DNA of 64,000 nucleotides. Origin: Kingdonia uniflora. Its lineage: Eukaryota; Streptophyta; Magnoliopsida; Ranunculales; Circaeasteraceae. Position 1 is the first letter of the stretch. The number at the start of each line of letters is the position of its first letter. The stretch spans positions 6,259,001 to 6,323,000 of the forward strand of contig JACGCM010001659.1 in the NCBI GenBank assembly GCA_014058105.1, written 5' to 3'. This document shows positions 45,376 through 55,680 of this stretch, piece after piece. A program made the position numbers and the translations under genes. The notes below the pieces were generated by a model. That model had not been told where the DNA came from. It did not search any database and was given only the letters and a program-made list of their open reading frames with translations.

Positions 45376-46060
45376 GGTCGAATTGGGTGAACTAATAAGC
45401 GACCATGTAGAGATATATGATTGCAGCGATGTTGTATTCTCTTTTGTATAGGTCGAATTGAACAAGTCAATAAGCAACCGTAAATAGATGCATTGAAGGT
45501 TGAATAGCTACATAGTATGTCTCAGCCAGGTCGAATTGATTGACTCGATAAGCGACCCTTGGGAGAGCGTGTATACTGGAAGAGTTATGTTATGGGTCTC
45601 AATTACTGGTCAAATTGAGCGCATCAATAGCAACCGTAATGAGATATCTTGAATATTGAATAACTGTATAGTGCATCTCTGCCAGATCGAATTGATTGAC
45701 TCAATAAGCGACCCTCGGAGAGCGTGTATATTTGAATAGCTATGTTGTAGTTCTCAGTCACAGGTCGAATTGAGCGTATCAATAAGCGATCGAAATGAGA
45801 TATCTTGAATATTGAATAGCTGTATAGTGCATCTTTGTCAGATCAAATTGATTGACTCAATAAGCGACCCTCGGAGAGCGTGTATATTTGAATAGTTATG
45901 TTGTAGGTCTCAGTCACAGGTCAAATTAAGCGTATCAATAAGCGACCGAAATGAGATATCTTGAATATTGAATAGCTGTATAGTGCGTCTCTTCTAGATC
46001 AAATTGATTGACTCAATAAGCAACCCTCAGAGAGCGTGTATATTTGAATAGCTATGTAAT
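45376..46060. repeat. 78-bp tandem array with 156-bp higher-order period
   Basis: The motif GGTCGAATTGA...TCAATAAGCGACC starts at 45376, 45451, 45529, 45608, 45685, 45763, 45841, 45919 and 45997, spaced 75-79 bp. Alternate units differ consistently (ATTGATTGACTC versus ATTGAGCGTATC), so adjacent units pair into a 156-bp unit; from 45685 on the pairs are very similar. It lies between integrase and the antisense gene of the Tat element, a region known to be tandem-rich in Tat/Ogre elements. Confidence 0.9.
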
Positions 46061-46129
46061 AATTCTGCGGTATAGACGGAGATAGGTAGAAATGCTTGAA
46101 TTTAGTAGACTTGCAAGATGATGATGAAA

Positions 46130-46845
46130 AGGTACTTTATTGAATAATATCGGATAGTACAACATGCTTATCTTCGATGCAGCTTCAATCGATGGATATT
46201 CCACATATTAGGTATAGGTACACCTTCATATGTACTGAGATCGTAGGATCCTAAACCACTTGTGCCAGTTACGATAAAAGGACCTTCCCAATTGTTTGCT
46301 AACTTTCCAGTATTAGGTATTTTGCAATGTTGTGGGATTTCTCTAAGAACGAGGTCTTTAACTTTAAGTTCTTCGTGTCGAATGCGTTTGTTATATGATT
46401 GGGATAAAGCAAGATGATATCATCCCATATTAACAATGGTTTTGTCACGTGTTTCTTCGATCAAATTCAGATTGCATGCAATCTGAAATTTATTTTCTTC
46501 ATCTGTCATCTCGTGATCACGTATTGGATGATGATATTGAGTGGGAATGATGGCTTCAGTCCCATAGGCTAGTAAGAATGGAGTACAGCCTGTTGTTGTT
46601 CTAGGAGTTGTTCGGTAGGCCCAAAGTACGTGTGGTAACTCGTTCACCCAATTTCCCTTTTTGTCGACTAAACGCTTCTTGATACCATCCATAATAGTTT
46701 GATTAGTATTCTCAGCTTGTCCGTTTCCTTATGGATAATAAGGATTGTATGAGGAATGAATGATGTTATGCTCATTGAGGAATGCGACGACTTTGGAACC
46801 AACGAACTGTGGTCCATTATCAATTCTAATGAGGTGTAGATACTT
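46130..46845 (-). pseudogene. Tat integrase remnant
   Basis: Minus-strand reading from about 46840: HLIRIDNGPQFVGSKVV with the second catalytic Asp in context, HNIIHSSYNPYYP*GNGQAEN with the third acidic residue (GQAE), then an open stretch 46692-46420 (MDGIKKRLVDKKGNW, LPHVLWAYRTTPRTTTG). The C-terminal domain follows (VLREIPQHCKIPNTGKLANNWEGPF, read without its breaks as separate short blocks). The N-terminal HHCC zinc-binding part and first Asp are missing because of the insertion at 46840-47321. Confidence 0.88.
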
Positions 46846-46917
46846 TCAGTTTTTAGCTAACATTCTATATTTCAAAGGTGTAAGGCATTATCTTCGTCCA
46901 ATACGAAAATAGGCTAT
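46840..46917 (+). repeat. Tat LTR fragment, plus orientation, ending next to the tRNA sequence
   Basis: CTTTCAGTTTTTAGCTAACATT...ATAGGCTATTATA is the last 78 bp or so (U5 end) of the Tat LTR in plus orientation, matching the end of LTR C (to 58162). It is followed by TTTGGCACC (46922-46930), the first nine bases after an LTR at this family's PBS (TTTGGCACCGTCTG), before the sequence switches to tRNA. Confidence 0.85.
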
Positions 46918-46927
46918 TATATTTGGC

Positions 46928-47003
46928 ACCTTCTTAGCTCAACTGGTAGAGCGCGTGGCTTTTAACCACGTGGTCGTGGGTTCGATTCCCACAAACGGTA
47001 CCA
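46928..47003 (+). tRNA. tRNA-Lys(UUU) sequence with encoded CCA, probably a retro-copied primer tRNA
   Basis: A full cloverleaf: acceptor ACCTTCT (46928-46934) against AAACGGT (46993-46999); D-arm GCTC/GAGC (46937-46952); anticodon arm CGTGG-CTTTTAA-CCACG with anticodon TTT at 46961-46963; T-arm GTGGG-TTCGATT-CCCAC (46976-46992); discriminator A and CCA at 47001-47003. The acceptor stem has two mismatches. Nuclear tRNA genes do not encode CCA, but here CCA is present and is followed by AA and then the U5 end of a Tat LTR, the exact spacing of the family's PBS (50655-50672). So the sequence most likely derives from a mature primer tRNA copied into DNA. It is unlikely to be a working tRNA gene, although the internal A and B boxes look intact. 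Confidence 0.85.
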
Positions 47004-47005
47004 AA

Positions 47006-47313
47006 TGTAATAGCCTACTTTTGTATTGGACGAAGATAGTGTCTTACACCTTTAAAATATAAAATGTTAGCTAAGAACTGAAAGTAACTAACACAAGATT
47101 TAGCATGGAAAACCCTTGAATGGGTTAAAAACCACGACCACTCCTGAGGATTTTAGAAAGAGAGAGATGTTTATAGACTGCTAGCTATTACAAAGAGGGA
47201 GAGAGATGTAGAAAAAGGTCTCTTAGAAGATGTGTCAGAGCAGCCTCCTCCTTCCCTTTAATTTGTAGCTCTCTAGTCCTATTTATAGGTCTTATAACAT
47301 GACCGTTATTGTT
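47006..47313 (-). repeat. Partial Tat LTR (U5-R and part of U3), minus orientation
   Basis: Matches LTR B from its TGTAATAG end for about 308 bp, through AACCCTTGAATGGGTTAAAAA and TTTATAGGTCTTATAACATGACCGTTATTGTT, then stops. The break lies about 30 bp beyond the TATA box, so it extends slightly further than a strong-stop DNA would. The next bases GGAGAGGTCATA (47314-47325) match the same LTR in the opposite orientation (58023-58034 in LTR C). Beyond that RT sequence resumes. Confidence 0.85.
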
Positions 47314-47320
47314 GGAGAGG

Positions 47321-48268
47321 TCATAGTTTGCCCAAATAACTTTTGAGCTCGAGGAAAGTCGTTTCACATTTGTCTATCCATTCGATCCCTGGATCTTTTT
47401 TTGATTTTCCTCGTGATGTACCCTGTTTTAACAGATCGAATAAAGGTCGACATCTGTCTGAAGACTTGGATACAAATCTGTTTAGTGCTGCAATCTTCCC
47501 AGCTAGCTTCTGAACGTCCTTCTTAGTCTTTGGTGAAGGCATAGCCAAGAGAGCACGAATGCATGATAGATCAGCTTCAATCCCTCTTTTGCTGATTAGA
47601 TGTCCTAGAAAATTTCTGGATTGTACTCCGAACTGGCATTTATCAGGATTTAAACGCATCTTGTAAGATCGTAAAATCTCGAAAGTTGTTCGTAAATTAG
47701 TAAGATGGTCTTCTTTCTTGAGATTTTTGCTGAGCATATCGTCAATGTAGACCTTCATTATTTTACCGAGATGATCTTTGAACATTTGTGTCATCAATCG
47801 TTGATAGGTAGCGCTAGCATTTTTCTGGCCGAAAGGCATGACTTTATAGCAATATAGACCTTGTTCAGTGATGAACGCAGTCTTGTCTTGATCTTCTGGA
47901 AAAAGAGGTATCTGATTGTATCCAGACGCAGAATCCATCATAGAGAGAAGTTCGTGCCCTGCTGTCGAATCGAGTAGATGGTTGATGATTGGTAGTGGAA
48001 AGCTATCTTTCGGAGAGTATCGGTTGAGATCTGTGAAATCAACGCAGACTCTGATCTTGCTATTCTTCTTTGGGACTGCAACAATATTCGAGATCCAGTT
48101 CGGATAGATAGCTTTGAGTATAAAACTGGCCTCAATCAATTTATCGACCCCTTTATTCACTTCATCTCGCAATTTTGGTACTAAAGCCCGTTGTTTTTGT
48201 TTAACTGGTTCTGCTTTATCTTTCAACTCTAACATGTGGCATGCTATAGCAGGATCGATCCCTGGCAT
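47321..48268 (-). pseudogene. Tat reverse transcriptase, long open segment
   Basis: 315 codons without a stop: PGIDPAIACHML, then WISNIVAVPKKNSKIRVCVDF, LLSMMDSASGYNQIPL (first catalytic Asp region), MPFGQKNASATYQRLM and the catalytic block KVYIDDMLSK near 47745. The connection region follows (LNPDKCQFGV, FLGHLISKRGIEA). The active site appears intact, but the frame ends at the rearrangement at 47321 before RNase H, so no complete pol can be made. It is the best preserved pol segment in the window and identifies the lineage as Tat. Confidence 0.92.
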
Positions 48269-48502
48269 TTCATGAAATGTCCATGCAAAGACGTCACTGT
48301 TATCCTTGAGGTATTATATGAGATCCAAGCGTTCTTCCCTGCTTAAGAGAGTTCCAATGTGAGTTCCTCTTTGAGTGCCACTGATCTCGATGTAATCTAT
48401 TAGTTCGACACTTGGCAACAGAGGTTCTGCTGGAATTGACTGCTATAATTGTTATGCATTAGTTGTTGTAGCTGGTTCAGCTTCGACGAAGATAGTGTTA
48501 TC

Positions 48503-49177
48503 TCAAGCTCGAGCCAATTTCTGGCTGCCTTTGATTTCGTAGATCCCTCCTTTCCTGTCAAATCGTAACGCCTGGTGATATGTGGAGGGAATAGCCATCA
48601 TGTTATGCAACCATGGTCGTCCCATGATGCCCAGATAGCGGGATTTGGCATTGATGACGTAAAAAACTACGTCAAGTGTTATTGGCCCGGCTGTGATGGG
48701 AAGTGTGATTTTTCCCACACGCTCTTCTTTAGAGCCATTGAATCCAGAGACATTGATGTCACTCGGTTCGACCTTGTCTGTTAAGCCTATTTGGTCGATT
48801 GCGCTCTGGAATAATAGTTCGATGCTGCTTCCGGTATCTACCATCATTGTATGCTGAACTATGTTCTTCATCTTTAACATGATAACGAGAGCATCATGGT
48901 GTGGAAAGTTGATGTGACGAACGTCATAGTCTTCGAAATAAATCCCAGCTTGTTGATTATTGGATTTCGGCAACAAACGAGCTTCTTTATCTACCATCGT
49001 CAGATCATGGGATTGTCTAACGCACCTACGTTTTAATCTGTTGGAGCTGTGGACCGTCTGAGTCTCGATGAAGTACAAGTGTTTTTCTTCATTTGTTTCG
49101 TCAACTTGGACGGTTGTGGTATCAGTCTTGTAGCTTCCATCTTTGTAACTTTCAATGTCTACAATATACTCAAGCAT
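48503..49177 (-). pseudogene. Tat protease region
   Basis: 224 codons open. The retropepsin motif MMVDTGSSIELLF lies near 48835, with ILGIMGRP-like LGIMGRPWLHNM near 48610 as the second flap block. It belongs upstream of RT in the same polyprotein; a frame break and stops lie between 48503 and 48268. The N-terminal half is the gag-protease linker. Confidence 0.88.
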
Positions 49178-49439
49178 TCGACCTTGTGCAAATAGGCTCT
49201 GGAGAAGAAATTTTAGTGCGAAACACTACTCTGTGTCATGATGTTAAATTTGGTGGTGAATGCAGTATGGCTTTCCTGGTATGGGCGGAAGAGTATTGAC
49301 ATTTATGAAGAATTCATCTTTTTGTAGCAGCGGGTATAAGTCCGCAGGAGTAGTTGTTAACTGTGGTATCCACGGAATTGGCTTCTGTCGTCCTTGGCAT
49401 GCTCGATTATCATAGGACTTGAAGCACTTCTTATCACCC

Positions 49440-50598
49440 CCATAGTCTTTACTGATGTCGTGAGCACGCTCTTCGGGATGATCTTTGGTGGATAAAGTGA
49501 TACGTTAAGGTTTTGGATTCTCAGTTGTCAGTCGCTCGAGGTCGATAAAATTGTTGACCTTCTCAACCATATCCTCCAATGTCAGTGACTTGTTGAGAAC
49601 CAGGTGTTCCTTAACTCGTCCATCTACGAGTAGAGCATTGGTGAAAGCAGAGATTATGATTTTTTTATCGAGGTTGTCAATTTTTCGAGCTAGTCCAAAA
49701 AATTTCCTAGTAAATGTCTCCAATATTTCATCTGGTGCCTGTTTGAGGCTGAACAAAGAGTAAAGACTCCTCCTTGTCTTTATTGTACGAATAGTTTTTG
49801 ACAAACAGTTTGCGAAGTTGTTTGAAAGTGAAGATAGATCCTTCACTGAGTGTGTGAAACCATCGTAGAGGTTCGCCTTTTAAACTAGTCGGAAGATACG
49901 GCAGAGGATGTGGTTGGATGTCGAATGCAGCCCCAAAGAGTCCTGAAATTCTTGGACGTACTCCAGAGGATATCCCCCCCCTTGTATTTCTGAATCTTCG
50001 AAGAATGAAAATTGGTGGGTACTTCGTCATCCTGCAACTCTTGTACGAGGGGGCTCTTCTGTAATTTAGTATAGCTATTTCTTCCAGTGAGTATTTGAAC
50101 GTCTAACAGCTCCTTGATGCGTTTGTCCACCTATTTTGGAGTGAGATGCTGTCGAGACGTGACAGCTCGTCTTGTTGCTTGTCATCCAGGGAGATTATGC
50201 TCTCTTGTTGCTTCTGCCATGCGGTCATATACTAAAATTTAAGGTTTTTCTCTGTTTTGTTCCTCTTGTTGTTGCAGATCTATTATCGCTCCAACGGGAA
50301 ATTATGGATTGACATGACCCCGAGGTAGAACTGGTTCTTGCAGAATTTGATGAAGTGCTAGATTTTTGCCTCGATTTCCCAAGAGATCATGGACTGATAT
50401 CCTCGAGGTTGTATACAGAGCATTCCGTGGTCTCGGATTTGCTGTTAATTAATCTTGAAGTGCTCTAATCGTGCTATGCATGCTTGCGAGCTGCTTCTCA
50501 AGTTCTATTCGTCGCTCGATTTTTGCTTGCATAGTATTTCGTAAGTCCATCACTCCCTCATCAGCATCAAGCAGGATGTTGTCGTCTAGATTTGCCAT
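49440..50598 (-). pseudogene. Tat gag remnant
   Basis: Starts MANLDDNILLDADEGVMDL at the ATG at 50598, followed by a coiled-coil-like stretch and a stop at about 50450. Further parts lie in 50130-49885 (MDKRIKELLDVQ) and 49846-49505 (SLYSLFSLKQAPDEILETF, then FTNALLVDGRVKEHL), which is the gag core of Tat-type elements. Frameshifts near 50030 and 49850 break it. The final part before 49440 carries cysteines compatible with a decayed zinc knuckle (CFKSYDNRAC near 49412). Confidence 0.8.
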
Positions 50599-50654
50599 CC
50601 TTCAAAAAATGAATATGAAAAACTAGATCGGAGAACGTTGAGTGTATGCTTCGG

Positions 50655-50672
50655 TTCCCACAGACGGTGCCA
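50655..50672 (-). other. Primer binding site for tRNA-Lys of the Tat element
   Basis: The minus strand reads TGGCACCGTCTGTGGGAA two bases after the LTR end. Its complement TTCCCACAGACGGTGCCA matches the 3' end of plant tRNA-Lys(UUU) including CCA, with one or two differences. It explains why a tRNA-Lys copy is found joined to an LTR of the same family at 46928-47005. Confidence 0.88.
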
Positions 50673-50674
50673 AA

Positions 50675-50910
50675 TGTAATAGCTTATTTTCGTATTGGAC
50701 GAATATAGTGCCTTACACCCTTGAAATATGGAAGGTTGGCTAGGAACTGAAAGTAACTAACACAATTTTTAGCGTGGAAAACCTTTGAATGGGTTAAAAA
50801 CCATGACCTCTCCTGAGGATTTTATAAAGAGAGAGATATTTATAGACTGCTAGCTATTACAAAAAGAGAGAGAGAGATGTAGAAAAAGGTCTCTTAGAAG
50901 ATGAGTCAGA
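50675..50910 (-). repeat. Truncated 5' LTR of the Tat element
   Basis: About 236 bp of the U5/R end, matching LTR B from TGTAATAG to GAGTCAGAGC. It then breaks into CTTCTTATCACCCCCATA, which also occurs inside gag at about 49428, suggesting a template switch or rearrangement. The U3 promoter region is missing. Confidence 0.85.
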
Positions 50911-50949
50911 GCGCTTCTTATCACCCCCATATCCCTCAGTAAGCCCAAT

Positions 50950-51014
50950 GTAGAATAAAATATGTAAATAACCTATAATTAACTTTCCCTTTATCTTTTT
51001 CTGTTTAGTGATTC
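50950..51014 (-). repeat. End of an older copia-2-family LTR, minus orientation (left part)
   Basis: TGTAGAATAAAATATG...TTTCTGTTTAGTGATTC is the reverse complement of the last 65 bp of the copia-2 LTR (compare 56825-56889). Its continuation is at 56890-57222, on the other side of copia element 2, which therefore inserted into this older inverted LTR. Confidence 0.85.
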
Positions 51015-51679
51015 TGTTGGTTTTTTCAAAAACTCCTTGGGCTTGGGCTCACCTTTAAGATTCTCCTATGGGCTTGGGTTTGTTCTTGACTTGGTCTTTA
51101 CTCTCCAAACGGCTAGCATTGAAGACCTGATCTTTGGGCTTTAAAACGCATATACGTTATAGATAAAGCTTTAAAATGCATGTACGTTATGTACAAGGCC
51201 GTTGCAAAACTCCTCTATATATATATATATCCTTTGGAACGCCACTTTTTAGATATAACAAAAAACTTCTTTCTCTTTGGGCACTATTCATCTCTCTCTC
51301 CCAACTTGATATTACAGTTTACCTTAAGGTGCTACCATCGTTTACGTAGACTTCCTGGTGTAAAGCTACAGTATACCTGCTCTTTGTATCCTGGGAGAGT
51401 AGTCGAGTTACGTCGAGATACTCTTTAAAGATAGTGTGAACCACGCCTCGAGCGCTAATCATCTTGTTACTCTTTCAGATCAATTGTTGTCACGAAGCTT
51501 AATTCTGTTGCGAAGTTCGAAGTTACTATAGCAGCTCAAAGTTATTGTAGCTGCTAAGTGTTCGAAGTTACTGTAGCTGTTGCTGTTCGATGTTACTGTA
51601 GATGTTGCTGTTTTGAATCACTAAACAGAAAAAGGAAAGGAAAAGATAATTACAGGTTCTTTACATATTTTATTCTACA
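51015..51679 (+). repeat. 5' LTR of copia 2
   Basis: TG...CA boundaries and pairing with 56231-56889. It contains a TATA-rich promoter stretch (CTCTATATATATATATATCC, 51211-51230) and near its end a minisatellite of the unit GTTCGAAGTTACTGTAGCTG at about 51510-51620. Confidence 0.92.
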
Positions 51680-51707
51680 ATTTTAAAGAATATCTATTTC
51701 CTGTAAT

Positions 51708-52620
51708 ATGGCTCTTACCTCAGAAGTGCTGAAGTTTGATTCCAACAAACCCTCTAAGTTTGATGGTCTCAACTTCAAGAGGTGGAAGAACAAAATATTT
51801 TTTTATCTCACACTTAAGAAAGTGGCTTATGTTCTAGAACAAGAATGCCCAATTGAACCTCCCGTTCCTGTACATGCGGTAGACCCTGACCTGATTGCAA
51901 ATGAATATGACAAAACCTTAGAATTAATTTCGAACTGGACTGAGGCTGACTTTAAATGCCAAAATTTTATCTTAAACGGTTTAGTAGATGAACTATACGA
52001 TTACTATCTACAGTCCAAAACTACGAAAGCCGTTTGGGAAGCATTACAGAGGAAGTATGATATGGAAGAGGCAGGCTCTAAAAAGTTTAGCATAAGCCGA
52101 TAACTCAAGGTCACTATGGTCGACGATAAGTCGGTGATTACCCAATCACATGAGTTGCAACGAATTGCATATGAGATCATGTTCGAAGGGATACCTCTTG
52201 ATGAACAATTTTAGGTTGCCGTGATGATTAACAAATTACCGCCTAATTGGAAAGACTATAACAATATCCTACGACACAAGTCAAAGAAACTTACCATGGA
52301 GAACTTGATTACTCGTCTTAGGGTTGAAGAAGAATATAGAAAACAAGACCTGAAAGAGGAAATCCTTTTGGTTCAAGCCAAAGGGAAGGTCCATCTAAAA
52401 CTTAAAGTGAAACCTTTCAAGGTTAAGAATTGCGGTAATCGGAACAACCGTCCTAACGGTGGTAATCCAAATAACTGTCAGAAAAATGGACACCAGAATC
52501 TTAATAAGGGAACAAACTAACAAGGCCCACCATATAACGGAATAGTTTCTATTATGTGCTTCAACTGTAACAAGCCTGAACACATCTAGAAATTGCCGGA
52601 ACCATAAACCTGTTGCTCGG
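51708..52620 (+). pseudogene. Copia 2 gag
   Basis: Starts MALTSEVLKFDSNKPSKFDG at 51708 with FKRWKNKIFFYL and VWEALQRKYDMEEAGSKKF, the standard UBN2-type gag. Stops lie at 52101-52103 and 52213-52215. The second part (52221-52520) contains MINKLPPNWKDY and a basic Asn-rich tail. A zinc knuckle CFNCNKPEHI*K follows at about 52559, with a stop inside it. Confidence 0.88.
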
Positions 52621-52644
52621 GCGAACGTTACTGAAGAGCCCTTA

Positions 52645-53073
52645 GTGGCTATGATCACGGAGATCAACATGGCTGGTGGAACCAACGGGTGGTGGACTGA
52701 TTCGGGCGTTTCTAGGAATGTATGCTATGAACGCAATTGGTTCAAGACCTGCAAGGAAACTGAAGACCAGAAGGTGCTACTTGGGGATTCCCACTGTACC
52801 AAAGTACTAGGCACTGGAGATGTTAAACTGGTATTTACTTCTGGAAGGACAGTGACTCTGAAGGATGTGATGCACACACCTGAAATAAGGAAGAATCTTG
52901 TTTCTGGCTATCTTCTCAACAAGGCAGAATTTCAGCTGACCATTGGCTCAGATCAGTACATTTTGACTAAGGGTAGGATTTTTGTGGGAAAGGGATTTGC
53001 TTGTAATGGAATGTTCAAATTGAGTATTGAAATGAATAAATCTTTTTTTTGCTTACTTATTGTCTTCTTTTAA
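52645..53073 (+). pseudogene. Copia 2 protease and pre-integrase segment
   Basis: GWWTDSGVSRNVCYERNWF contains the copia protease active site D-S-G. KVLGTGDVKLVFTSGR, LKDVMHTPEIRKNLVSG and GKGFACNGMFKL follow, the usual blocks leading to the GAG-pre-integrase domain. The frame ends at about 53073; the pre-integrase LCH motif continues in another frame (CHVNKKLVHNMSKLGM). Confidence 0.88.
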
Positions 53074-53079
53074 TATTTG

Positions 53080-54020
53080 GCACTAGACTATGTCATGTTA
53101 ATAAGAAGCTAGTACACAATATGAGTAAACTAGGTATGATCCCTAAAGTAGATTTAAATGATTTTGATAAATGTTAATCTTGTAGTCAAGCTAAGATTAC
53201 TAAAACCTCACATAAAAGTGTTATAAGGGAATCACAACTTTTGGATTTAGTACACTCTGACATCTGCGAAATGGAAGGTACATTAACTCAAAATAGTAAA
53301 AGATATTTTATAACTTTTATAGATGATCACTCAAACTATACTCAGGTTTACCTAATGCGTCACAAAAGTGAAGCTATAGATATGTTTAAGACATATGTAA
53401 CAGAGGTGAAAAATCAGTTTGATAGACACATTAAAAGATTTCGTAGTGATAGAGGCACAGAGTATGATTCACATGAATTTCAAAACTTGTATGAATCCTT
53501 AGGGATTAAACATAAAACTACTGCTCCATATTCTCCAGAATCTAACGGTAAAGCTGAACGCAAAAATAGAACGTATACTGAGTTAATAGTTACTATTTTA
53601 CTTAGTTTTGGATCACCCAAATCTTTATGAGGTGAAGCCTTATTATCTGTTTGTCATGTTTTAAACCGTATTCCTCATATCACATTTGAATTATCACCTT
53701 ATGAAATTTGGAGAAAAAGAAAACCTAATATTAGCTATTTTAAGGTTTGGGGTTGTTTAGCCTATATTCGTAAATCTGATCCTAAATGGATAAAACTAGC
53801 TAGTAGAGCTTTAGAATTTGTTTTCATTGGTTATGCAATTAATAGTAAAGCTTACAGGTTTCTTGATATTAAGAATAATATAATAATTAAATCTCCTGAT
53901 GTTGATTTCTATGAGGACAAGTTACCCTACTTTCTGAGGAACAGTGGGGGTAGTAGTAGGGTTCTCAACCTTCTACGTTTTCGACCCCTAATGAACCTCA
54001 AGTAAACATTCCTAGAGCTA
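53080..54020 (+). pseudogene. Copia 2 integrase
   Basis: DLVHSDICEMEG with the first catalytic Asp, YFITFIDDHSNYTQVYL, FRSDRGTEYDSHEF with the second Asp, and APYSPESNGKAERKNRT with the catalytic Glu are open over 53241-53630. A TGA at 53628-53630 interrupts; the C-terminal part continues as LNRIPHITFELSPYEIW and FKVWGCLAYI. All three acidic residues of the D,D,E triad are visible. Confidence 0.88.
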
Positions 54021-54119
54021 TTGATTCTCATGATACATACCCAGAACTTCGTAGAGGTAAGCGTTTAAAGATTGCTAAGGATTTTGGTAATTATTATGTT
54101 GTACATACCTTAGAATCTG

Positions 54120-55680
54120 GCCCCAATACTATCATGGAAGCGTTAACCTCAAGTGACGCTAATTTGTGGCAAGAGGCCATTGATGATGAAATGGATTCTC
54201 TTACTACAAATGAAACTTGGGATTTAGTTAACCTACCTCTTGGTAGTCATTTTATTAGGTATAAATAGATATTAAAGAGAAAACTTAAACCAGATGGTAC
54301 TATAGAAAAATATAAGGCAAGACTTGTAGCAAAGGGATATGTGCAAAAGGAAAATATTGATTTCTTCGACACATATTCCCCAGTTACTCGTGTGACAACC
54401 ATTAGAGTATTATTGGCCATTGCTGCCGTGCGGGATTTGATTATTCACCAAATGGATATAAAAACTAATTTTTTAAATGGAGAGCTTGAAGAGGAATTAT
54501 ATTTGGATTAGCCTGAAGGCTTTGTGATACCTGGTGAGGAACATAAAGTTTGCAAGCTGAACAAAACCTTATACGGTCTAAAGCAAGCTCCAAAACAGTG
54601 GCACGACAGGATCGACCAATTACTTCTTTCAAATGGTTTTAAGATTATTGTTGTTGATTAATGCCTATATTATAAAGTATCTGGTAAAAGTTGTATTATG
54701 ATATGTTTATACATTGGTGATCTACTTATTTTTGGTTCTACTCTTGATATCATTTTAGAAACCAAAAGCATGCTTAATAATAATTTTGATATGAAGAACC
54801 TAGGTGAGGCTAGTATAATTTTAAGCATGAAGATTACACGCACAGGCACTGGTATTACTCTTGATCAATCTCATTACATTGAGAAGATCTTGAATAAGTA
54901 TAAATATTTTGACCGTAGACCTGCTTATACTCCTTGTGATCCACAAGTTAAACTTTTAAAGAACTTGGGGGAGGCAGTTAAACAGAAAAAATACGCAAGT
55001 ATTATTGTTAGCCTTCGCTATGCTACGGACTGTACTAGACTCGATGTAGCTTATGATGTAGGGGTTCTATGTAGATTTATTAGTAAACCAAGTTTGGCGT
55101 ACTGGGGTGTTATTGATACGGTTATGCGGTACCTGAAAAAGACCATGAACTTGGGTTTACACTATCAAAAGTTTCCCACGGTCCTTGATGGATTTAGTGA
55201 TGTATATTAGAACTCAGTTTCAGATTATTCCAAAGCCACCAGAGGATACATGTTTAGTATAGCTAGAGGGTCCAAGAAACAAACGATTATAGCTCAGTTG
55301 ACTATAGAGTCTTAGTTAGCAGCACTAGCTGCAGCTAGTGAGTGAGGCAAGTTGGTTGAAAGACCTCTTATCTTATATTCCTTTATAGAATAGGCCTATA
55401 CCACCGATATTGATCCACTCGGATAGTACTGCTGCGATAGCCAGAGTACAAATAAATTACTATAATGGTAAGAAGTTAGCAATAAGTCCCAAGCACAGTA
55501 CGATGAGAGGTTACCTCACATCTAGTACTGTTACAGTAGACTTTGTGAGATTGGAAAACAACTTGGCAGATCCTTTGATGAAAGGACTATCTCGGTACAA
55601 AGTGTGGAGCACATCTTCAGGGATGGGGCTAAAGCCTGTTATAGAATCACAAGTGGTGGGAACCCAACCTAAATGACTGG
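54120..55680 (+). pseudogene. Copia 2 reverse transcriptase-RNase H, catalytic Asp lost
   Basis: Blocks EALTSSDANLWQEAIDDEM, KARLVAKGYVQKENIDF, TYSPVTRVTTIRVLLAIAA, HQMDIKTNFLNGELEEELY and LNKTLYGLKQAPKQWHDRI follow in one frame with stops (for example near 54267 and 54510). At 54708-54725 the catalytic box reads YIGDLLIF instead of YVDDMLIF: the first Asp of the pair is Gly. RNase H ends in 55410-55676 with IHSDSTAAIARVQ and NNLADPLMKGLSR. This copy cannot support its own reverse transcription. Confidence 0.9.

Larger units (their letters stand above)
40296..50910 (-). mobile_element. Tat-lineage Ty3/gypsy retrotransposon (minus strand), rearranged
   Basis: Minus-strand order: 5' LTR (truncated, 50910-50675), PBS for tRNA-Lys, gag, protease, RT, an LTR/tRNA-Lys/LTR insertion at 47321-46840, integrase, a 78-bp tandem array, an antisense gene (plus strand, about 40985-45290), a purine tract and the 3' LTR (40984-40296). 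An extra ORF antisense to pol and tandem repeats between pol and the 3' LTR are known for Tat elements. RNase H and the integrase N-terminus are missing at the rearranged site. The 5' LTR breaks at about 50908 into a short stretch resembling gag-internal sequence (CTTCTTATCACCCCCATA, also at 49428). Confidence 0.85.

Noticed and set aside
45376..46060. CRISPR-like array of regularly spaced repeats
   Set aside because: Whole 78-bp units are similar, not short repeats with unique spacers; this is a tandem repeat inside a plant retrotransposon.
46928..47003. A functional nuclear tRNA-Lys gene
   Set aside because: CCA is encoded in the DNA, the acceptor stem has two mismatches, and both sides are LTR ends at PBS spacing; a retro-copied primer fits better. 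Internal promoter boxes look intact, so transcription cannot be excluded.
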